Source of the DNA: Romanomermis culicivorax
Taxonomy: Eukaryota; Nematoda; Enoplea; Mermithida; Mermithidae
Reading direction: 5' to 3'
Assembly: GCA_963922205.1 (NCBI GenBank)
Contig: CAWUHX010000321.1
Location: forward strand, 186,001-250,000
DNA: 64,000 nt
Of the stretch, positions 35,216 to 64,000 are shown piece by piece. The notes beneath the pieces were generated by a model. It saw nothing but the letters and a program-made list of their open reading frames with translations, searched no databases and was not told the DNA's origin. Each line of letters begins with the position of its first letter. Within the stretch, counting starts at the first letter, position 1. Made by a program: the position numbers and the translations under genes.

Positions 35216-35890
35216 CGTTTGCACCACTGTTTTTTCCACATTTGCACTATAATGTGGAAAAAAACTGGAATGTGGAAAAAATTTTAGAGGTATTTTCACA
35301 AATGTGGAAGAAAAATTTGGGGTTTTTAATTTTCATATTGAAAAGACGCATTTTGGTGCATTTTAGGAGGCGCAAATTTCAAAATTTTCCGTTGATTCGC
35401 GCCGGTTATAACTTTAATAATCATTATTATTTTTTGCCAAGCTCAAGCGCGGCTTTTGGCATGTCTACCCTTACTTACGATTTAATCCTTGAATCATAAT
35501 CGGCAATCTTGAATATTTATATCTTTATACTCATTTTTTCCTTCACAGATCTTTTGAGAAAGATAAACACGTCAACTTTCTAAACTTTTTGAAGCGTTTG
35601 TCCCTTTTTTAACGTAAATTCAAGTTAAAAGCTCCGTGAAAGTATTTTTGGAAAATTTCTACGCTTCTGACTCATAGCTTTTCGGCCAAATTTATGGAAG
35701 CTTACGAACAAATTGATGGTTTTAAAATTTTTCGAATGATAAATTTCTAAAATTACGATTATGAACACAAAATTTAAATCTAATTTTTGAGATATGATTA
35801 TTAAAATGCTTTAAAAAGCTTAAAAACACTTAATAAAGCATTTATGAGCATTTTCAAGCGAAAAAAGCGAAAAAGAAGTCGGTCGTTAGA
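35216..35890 (+). mobile_element. Family B element, right end incomplete
   Basis: Left end TTTTTTCCACATTTGCAC...AATGTGGAAAA as in neighbours; the central GC palindrome is eroded (CCGTTGATTCGCGCCGG) and the right palindromes are missing. Confidence 0.65.
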
Positions 35891-36297
35891 GCAGAATGCA
35901 ATTACTAGAAGAAATTCTCTTTTTGAACCAGATAAAATGTTTTTAAATTTGGATCTCTGTCAGTGGTAATGAATAAAAAGTATTATAAATTTTATGTCAT
36001 TTAGTTCATATAAAAACTGACTGTTAGAAAACACATGAAACAGACATGTGTTAAAGTGTCGAATCACATTAGTTACTTGTCCTATCAAGTTATTGGGATT
36101 GGAGCTCAAGAAAGACGTCAGTCGCTGGTTCAATAAGCTTGACGTAGGTGCGCCTTTGTGAGAAGTCAAAATGCTCAAAAAATCTTCAACCGCTCAAAAA
36201 TCTTGGTCACATAAGCTCAACAATAATGAGAATATATATTCTTTTCAGTGCTTTTTCGTTACTAATTGCGATTGTTAAAAAATAGTTCGTCCATGCT

Positions 36298-39200
36298 ATG
36301 AAATCTACTCATGCGGTAAGTTTTTTTTCAAAACTTTCTTCAACACTTTCTCGGATTTAAGTTCCTCGTCTTCATTTTGATTGCGTTATGGTAGAAACCA
36401 CTGTTAGCGTTTATCACTTTATTGATATTGAATGAATTTTCAGTTTCATTTCATCATTAAGAATGTTAGATTGATAATACGTTTTTATGAATATGAATTT
36501 TTGTAATTTAGCTCGAAGAATATAACTGGCTTTTGAAAGAAGACGCTTTCAAAGTTTTCCGACGCATCAAAAATATATTATCCGTAAGAAAACGTAGATA
36601 CTTTTTGCTCTAAAATCCACACTGGTTTGATAAAAGCTGTTTTTCACGCTCCGAATTTTGCGGTCGAAGAATTCTATAAATGATATTTGTACAAATCGAA
36701 ATTTTATCTGGAAATTGATTTATCATTCCAAGTTTCTTCTCTCGGATTATAAAAAAGGAAAAATCGAAATTCATCTTGTTAACATGAGTTTTCTCTTATT
36801 TATGCATCTAAAAATTTTTTTTTGACAGGATTGTTGTACAAAGTTGCCATTATCGGTCAAGACAGGCGTTTCCCATGCACATACTCAAGTAGAAAAATAC
36901 ACATTGACTAGTCAAGTGTGAGTAAGATTACTTTATCGTCGTCCTTAAGAACATAAAATATATATATCAGACAACCCCATAGGGAGGGGTATGAGGGGGG
37001 TATTACCCCTACCTAAAGAGCTAAAAATTGATCATTGGGTGCCTAATTTGGAGGCAAAATGATGTGTTTAGTTTACATTTAGCTACACTGCCCCCGCAAA
37101 TTTTAAACTTTACCCCTGGGGAATAATTCTTCTGAAAAGTACAAAAAACGGTTCAAAAATAATATATTTAGTCTAAAAACCATCTGTATATTATAATTAT
37201 TGTTCAAAGCTTCGATAGAATTGATTTATTTGACTATTTTTTACCAAAAAAGTTTTCTATGCCAAGCCCATTTCAGCCATCTGATTGACAAATCTTAGAG
37301 GTCACCATGTGGCAAGGCATATGGCCGACGAGTTCTTAAAGGTTCTTATAACTCTTTCTTCCCCGATTACATGTATGTTTGAGATCATACGTGTGACGAA
37401 TCCCCGAGTTCTGGGGGGTCATCAACTCCTCAAAATTTTACGGGAGAGGTCCCTGAAGGAAAAAAAGTTCGCCCAAAAAGTCCGGAAACGATAAACAACT
37501 TAAAAAATGTACTAATGGCGCGTACCGCAAAGAAAATTTGGACCATTTTTTGTTCAAAGATTTTCATTTTTTATCAAAAATTTGATATATTTTTCTGACC
37601 AAAAGTATGGTGGTTCCTATGGCTACCATATGGCTAGCCATAGAATCGAGAAATCCTGCGGACGGATCGTCCAATGGCTAGCCATATGGCCAAAGATTTC
37701 TGTGGGTGAGTCCCATTGCACTTCCACACAATTACATATATGAATGTTCAAGAACATTAACATCTGGGAGATATTAATTTCGACCCCAAAACATGCCAAT
37801 AAATTTTCAAATATGAATTTTTAAAGTCCAAAACACTAGAAAAATATGATGCCAAAATAGGATTTTTTCCGCCCAGTGCGCATTTTTTTGATGTCGTGCG
37901 GAAAATTTTTGGAGAGTTTTCCGCACAAAACAGAAAATTTTCAATATTTTTTAGCCCAGTTCATACTTCTACTCGGAGCTGTGCTAGGAGATATTCGGCG
38001 AGATACAGCTACGAGCAAGCTGCTCGCCGAGCTTGCTCGGCGCGCAAATATTTGCTCAGCGAGCAGAACCCCGACCACAAAACATTTGCTTGCCGAGCAT
38101 GCTCGTGGTAGTAGAAAATTTTTCTAGTCCTCCGAGCATGCTCGGTATAGGCTCGTCTCAGACTGGGCTAATTTATCAAAAATTAAACAATGCGCGCACG
38201 ATCAATGCCAAATTATGGGCGCTCTGATCGGTCGGTAGTAGGCATGTATCGGGTCAGAGAATATCGCGTTGGGCTGGGCAGTAAAACTATCAAGTCGGGT
38301 CACGGGTCGGGTCAGAGACATCTAGCAAACCAGGTCAAGGGTCAAAAAAATATATTCAGTTCATAAAGTGTAACACAAGCATAGTGTAAATAAACATTGA
38401 AAATGAAAAATGACCATTGCTTTTAAATAGTAACTGCTGCTTTGAAAATGAGAAACGAGAAATGAAACGAGACAAGGGAAATGAGAAATAAATAAAATCT
38501 TTCTCTTATTCAAGGCAAAAAACGAAAAAGAATCCGATTTACGATTATTGGAAACAGATAAAAAAATCTGAAATGATAGCCAATGATGGCATGCTCTTCT
38601 TGTCTGCCGAAATAATGTTTGTTAAGGCTTTCATTTTTTGTTAATCTCAAAAATTCTTGAAAACTTTCTCTCGGGTACAAGACTTATTTTTGTCTTTTTT
38701 CTATACAATGCTTGTAAATTAAAGAATGAGCAACATCGGTGTTCACACGGAAGTTTCACTATATAGAACTTTTTGAATACAATAGAAATTATAGAACATT
38801 GATTTGAAACAGTATTTTATCTCTAAAAGTTTTGCTTTCAACATGATATTGTTGAATGATTCTTCGTGAATCATGGAAATTGAACGATTTTTAAGCATAC
38901 TTTTTCAGGAGGTGAAGGCTGAAAATAATTTATCAACCATTGTGTCATAATCCATTGAAGGGAAAAAACACATTGTCATTACATTCTAAGTTTTTCTTAT
39001 CACAATTAATCAAAAGTGACCCAAGATTCACACTTGCTCAGTAAGTAACCAAATGCAGGGCTGATTAATGCAAAAGTTTCCGTAGAAAACAGGATATTAT
39101 CGATCATAGCTCGCCCAAAAAGCCATCGGTCGATATTTGAAAAAGTCAGTTATCAGCCAATGCCATTTCCTACCTTCATTGGAAAACTACCGAGAAAATT

Positions 39201-41749
39201 TTATTTTTAAATTATGTAATAATGACTAAATTAATCTCATGTAGAGTAAAATTTTATCTGTTTTCCTTCTAGCAATAACAATGATCAACTGAATTTTTTG
39301 ACCCGTGATCATCAAGGCACAGAGGTATCCTGGATATCGCGCATAAGATCAAGAGTCTTTTTTCCTCTTCCGGGTTGGGTCAAAAAATATGGGGTAGGAT
39401 CAAGTAGCACACCTGGTCAAGAGGTCCGATACATCCCTAATCGCTAGATTTATTTGTGGAATTTCATTTTTGTAGTTGTAAAGTTCTTGCCATGTCTATT
39501 CGAAAAAATTATCAGAATATGAAGAAATTGAACTTATTGAACTTTTGCGTAAAAAAGAATTCCTGTTTAACGTGTGATCTCCTGATTAAAAGGGCGTTAG
39601 GAACAAACGCCGTGTCTTTAAAGAAATTCAGGAAGGAGTGAGTATTCAAAGTACTGATTTTATGTTTCATACATAGAAAGAAATAAGTGTGCATTTCAAT
39701 GGGAAAATTTTCTCGCGAAGTATGAACGAACTCCGAGGACGCTCGGCGATCAAGCTGTTCGCTGAGCGTCTCCGAGCATGCTTGACGAGCATGCTCGCGG
39801 TAAATTTTCTCGCCGAGTAGAAGTATGAACCGGGCTTCAGTGGTTATTAATGGTTGTGCGGAAAATTTTCTGGCCGATTTCCGCAGATGCGGAGCGACCG
39901 GTGCGGAAAAAAACCCTGTGCCAAAAGTTTCGATATCTATACACCATTTGGTCAAAAAATTGGCATTTTTGGTTATTTTTCTTGACTTTAGTTTTAAAAA
40001 TGTAAGCAATATTTGATTCGTATATTTTTTTTTCAGTGGTGACAATGTGAAATGTATAGTGACTCTTCTCGGTGACAATATTGTTCATTTAGTAAGTATT
40101 AATGTTTATATTTCTTTCCGACACTGGAAGCTTTGTAAGATCAAAAACAACAATTGATATCCATGTTTTCGCTCCTATAGGGTCTTAAATTGTAATTCTA
40201 TTTTCCTCATTTTAGATAAAGAACCATTTTTAACATTGCGATATTCATTCATTCTTATTTCTTACTGTTCTTCTTGTATCTTTGTTATTGAGAATTTTTC
40301 GTACACAATTCTTTTACTCTGATGAAGGACGCGACTATCAAATATCCTAAAGCAGCGGGTCACTTTTATCGAGCTATCGCTCAACCGGACGTTCAATGGA
40401 AAATGCATCAAATTCAAGATTTGAGCGATTATATTCTAAAAACGCTGACCGTCGTTCAATCTGGTCTGGAAATTTTTAAATGCGATCAGCCCGACGGGCG
40501 TCAAATATCGACAGTAAGATTTAAGGTTAATATTCGAAAATTTCACATCACCCTAGCTAGCGAGCTATTAAGAATTTTCGAAGCATTGTTTCGCAGAAAC
40601 AAGTTCTCTAAATTTGCTACAGAAAGAGTAAAGTTACAGAGAAAAAAAGTTTCGTAAATATACGTTTTTTTAGGTCAATTTTTTTCATTTTACAAAACTC
40701 TACTATGTTTCTAGGAAAAGGTTGACGAAACCACTTTAAACAAAAGTTACAATATTGTCAAATTTACTGTATCTCATTTTTCTAGTATTTGGATAATATT
40801 ATCACAAATTTACATTACGGACGATCGTCAGTTATGTTGCCAAAGAAAAAGTCGATCAGCGAATTACAAGAAAATAGAATAAACGTGAGCTATTCCTGAA
40901 ACTAGATTACAAATTTATTTGTAGGATTGAAGGGTTTTCACTCAACTGTTTGATATTTTCTCCTCTTAATATCATTTCATGCGATCTGTGATCATTGTAA
41001 GCCGAATTATTTCTTATAGAAATGCTTTAATCCAGCATTGCCGCCCGATTTATTACTTAGTTTTTACATTTCGTCCGCTAAATTGATTTGTGCTGCTTAT
41101 CATGTACAAAACTTGGGTGCCGCCGGTCGTTCGTTCAACGTTTATCAGGTAAAAAGTGTTTTCTTCTTCATCAGTAAACAGTAAACACGTCCATATTTAT
41201 GTTGTAAAATTTTTCGTAGGGTGAATGCGTCGTCACTTGGTTACACGAAATCATGACTTACGTTAATTCAGCTCTGCAGTTGTGCCAACAATTACGTGAT
41301 AAAGTAAATTACTGTAATAGGTACTATACTTCTAAAATTTTGAAAGTTTTCAAAAATCAGAGTTTAACCAAATGAGAGTGAATATTTTTTTCTGTGCATA
41401 TGGAAAAATATTTTCTTTTTAACCATTAAAGTCATGAAAATCGTAGTATCATCTATGAGGACGGAAAATTTGATTTGGAAATTATCAAAATTGGAGTGAA
41501 AAAATATATGAGTTACATGATTTTGTTTTTTTCGTTTTAGTCTCTCTATCGTCTGATTTTTTTCTGTCATGTTTTTGGTTCTGATTCCGAAGTCTAGGCT
41601 TGAAGCGTTACTTTATTTTCCTCTGATTGATACTGTGACAACTCTGTTTACGTGGATTTCATCACTACAAGTTTCAGATTACACTCTTCAACAGCATGGC
41701 GTCCTGCTACGATCGATATCCTCCTGATGCCGATACTGTTGACGTTTGA
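36298..41749 (+). CDS. ROGDI: ROGDI homologue, complete, 9 coding exons
   Basis: Rogdi is an all-alpha/beta 'leucine zipper' protein now linked to the V-ATPase regulator complex with DMXL1/2 (RAVE-like); in humans its loss causes Kohlschuetter-Toenz syndrome. Exons: 36298-36315, 36512-36583, 36829-36917, 40037-40091, 40328-40513, 40786-40884, 41020-41148, 41220-41303, 41678-41749. All phases agree, giving 804 nt or 267 aa (human is 287). Diagnostic blocks are LEEYNWLLKEDAFKVFRRIK, VKCIVTLLGDNIVHL, VQWKMHQIQDLSDYILK, NPALPPDLLLSFYISSAKL, GECVVTWLHEIMTYVN and SALQLCQQLRDK, ending ITLFNSMASCYDRYPP. The loop before ECVVTWL is shorter than in vertebrates. The first ATG at 36293 opens a two-codon ORF, so 36298 is taken as the start. 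The exon 5 acceptor has a weak polypyrimidine tract. An AATAAA lies at 42290, beyond a family A repeat. Confidence 0.93.
36960..37378 (+). mobile_element. Diverged family A copy in ROGDI intron 3
   Basis: Forward copy recognisable from AACGGTTCAAAAATAATA, the CATATGGCCGACGAG block and the end CCCCGATTACATGTATG. Confidence 0.6.
37384..37743 (+). mobile_element. Family A copy in ROGDI intron 3
   Basis: Second forward copy directly after the first, from ATCATACGTGTGACG to CACAATTACATATATG, with CCATATGGCTAGCCATAG. The arrangement is head to tail. Confidence 0.75.
37896..37926. repeat. GTGCGGAAAA inverted repeat, left of TIR element
   Basis: GTGCGGAAAA (37896) and TTTTCCGCAC (37917) face each other. 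Similar words stand at the other side (39856, 39877-39892, 39901), outside the TIR element. Confidence 0.6.
37953..39836. mobile_element. TIR element with GAGCATGCTC palindromes in ROGDI intron 3
   Basis: 24-bp terminal inverted repeats at 37953-37976 and 39813-39836 match at 23 positions (AGCCC[A/G]GTTCATACTTC...). The ~150-200 bp inside each end are packed with the palindrome GAGCATGCTC (38095, 38134, right side near 39773 and 39788). A 1.2-kb hAT-like element lies within it. No target duplication was fixed. Confidence 0.65.
38239..39439. mobile_element. hAT-like non-autonomous element, nested
   Basis: Ends TAGGCATGTATCGG (38239-38252) and CCGATACATCCCTA (39426-39439) are inverted with one mismatch. 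Flanking 8-mers GTCGGTAG and ATCGCTAG agree at 6 of 8 sites and fit the hAT target pattern nTnnnnAn. Subterminal GGGTC/GGGTCA words repeat inside the left end and as GACCC on the right. No transposase ORF. Confidence 0.6.
39856..39910. repeat. GTGCGGAAAA / TTTCCGCA palindromes, right of TIR element
   Basis: GTGCGGAAAATTTT at 39856, ATTTCCGCAGATGCGG at 39877 and GTGCGGAAAA at 39901. They mirror the words at 37896-37926. Confidence 0.6.
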
Positions 41750-41803
41750 AATTTTTAGCGTTTAAGTACTGGTTTAACTTAGATGTGTTTTAACTTGTGA
41801 CAT

Positions 41804-42172
41804 AGATGTAAATTGGGAGGTGCTGTAACTTCACCTCAAAAATTGTCGATCATATGGTTATTGGTGGCCTCTCAAGATTTGTAAAACTATATCGCTAAAA
41901 TAGCCTAGCCATTTCAACACCATTCTTGTGGTCGAGAAACTGAAAAATGCAAATTTTTGACAGGAAATAGTCATTTTTGAACTAAAACGGTCAAAAATGT
42001 AAATTTTTCATTGTTTCGCGCTATTTTCATTGTGTGTTTAGACAAACATGTTTAAATTTTTTCCGGATTTTATAGGCGAAAAAATCTAAATTATAAATGA
42101 CGTCTCATTTTGGGCAATCGATGACCTCCCAAATTGTCTGTCCCACAGACCTCAGATCTCTCTTACGTGTAT
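41804..42172 (-). mobile_element. Family A copy between ROGDI and the FASTK-like gene
   Basis: Reverse, diverged copy from GATGTAAATTGGGAGG to CTCTTACGTGTATG, starting 55 bp after the ROGDI stop and perhaps in its 3' UTR. Confidence 0.7.
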
Positions 42173-42584
42173 GATTTTTGGTCAGTGATATTCTTAGTAT
42201 CCAGGCATATACGAGTAGATATATGGATATTCTTGTACAACTGGAGCTTGAACATATTTCACTTCGTATATTCTCGTGGAAATTATAGCAATAAATTATT
42301 TATTTAAATCGCGGCTTTTTCGATATTCATACTCGTTGAATATATCGCATTGTATTCTTTGTTTTTCTAGAACAAAATCCGATTTGGATACCTACTGTTA
42401 AAAATCGGATTTTAAAGCACCCAGATTATCAGAGTTCAGCGTCAACTTTTTGAAAAAGTTAGCTCTCTAAAAATTCGGGTTTTTCCATTAAATTCTCACT
42501 TTCAAAAGAATTGTCAAAATTCAGCTATTCAAATTTTTGCGCTACCATTTCTTATACGACGCTTAATTTTGCAGACATTTAACT

Positions 42585-63600
<21,016 letters not shown>

Positions 63601-64000
63601 TAATTATTCGACTAGCGATTTGGATGCTTTGGATGCTCGTTCATAATTGTTGTTGTTTTTGTTATAGATAAATGTATTCAAAAATCAACAAACATTTTTG
63701 TTGTAGTTTTCGATTTTCGGACAAAAAAAAGTATTCCGGAAGATTCCAAGAAAGCGGGTGCGTCCGGACAGATTCAATAGAAAAAACCATACTTTGCTAA
63801 TTTTGAAGTGATATAGATGCAGAGATAACCAGAAAAGTAGGTTTAATTTCGTACGCAATTTTCACACAGAGTAGAAAATTTTATACTGCAGAAAACGGCT
63901 AATGCCATAAAAAACCACCACGCTTGACCACTTAGCTATTTCCGAGGTTAAAGGAGAACATTTTCAATCAGTCTGTTTACCGCTCACGAATGGAAAATTT
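63601..64000. other. Downstream of the FASTK-like gene
   Basis: Presumed 3' UTR and intergenic DNA. No AATAAA is visible in the first 100 nt and no other gene was seen. Confidence 0.45.

Noticed and set aside
39498-39640. Basic, Cys-containing frame as an extra ROGDI exon (SIRKNYQNMKKLNLLNFC)
   Set aside because: ROGDI exons 3 and 4 join in phase and in alignment without it; it lies beside the nested elements.

Overview
This is eukaryotic nuclear DNA from a small-bodied invertebrate animal. The window is AT-rich with long introns, every supported gene is split by GT-AG introns, and the proteins are animal autophagy, Rogdi and FASTK-family proteins. No prokaryotic gene, rRNA, tRNA or CRISPR array was seen. 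Exons stand out from introns by frequent CpG-ending codons (TCG, ACG, GCG, CCG), so germline CpG depletion looks weak. I cannot name the species.

Three genes were reconstructed exon by exon. (1) Minus strand, 21817 to 8393: a complete RB1CC1/FIP200 (ATG11-like autophagy scaffold) in 16 coding exons. All intron phases agree and the sum is 4023 nt (1340 aa), from the ubiquitin-like N-terminus through the coiled coil to the Claw domain and a short extra tail. (2) Plus strand, 36298 to 41749: a complete ROGDI homologue in 9 coding exons (804 nt, 267 aa), whose 3.1-kb third intron is packed with nested mobile elements. (3) Plus strand, 42585 to 63600: a FASTK-family mitochondrial RNA-binding protein (FAST domains and C-terminal RAP domain, most like FASTKD4/TBRG4) in about 7 exons, interrupted by an assembly problem.

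The assembly problem: a 100-N gap (51470-51569) is flanked on both sides by an inward, untrimmed SMART/PacBio-type amplification adapter. The 7.4 kb before the gap (43960-51444) is repeated after it (51612-58967), with both repeat ends falling exactly on the adapters. This is best read as two overlapping contig ends that were scaffolded instead of merged. FASTK exons 2 and 3 therefore appear twice, each time with different small frameshifts.

The rest is repeats. Family A is a ~400-450-bp MITE ending in CATACATGTAA, with about 16 recognisable copies in introns and intergenic DNA. Family B is a ~0.8-1.2-kb element whose ends carry short palindromes whose arms change together between copies. Also present are a 2.03-kb Mutator-like element with exact 9-bp target duplications, a hAT-like 1.2-kb element nested inside a second TIR element in the ROGDI intron, a foldback-like element near the left edge, a BED/hAT transposase relic, an LTR-like block with a TATA/initiator promoter, and several micro- and minisatellites. 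RB1CC1 and ROGDI are divergent, 14.5 kb apart; ROGDI and the FASTK gene are tandem, 0.8 kb apart. No functional link between the three genes is visible.
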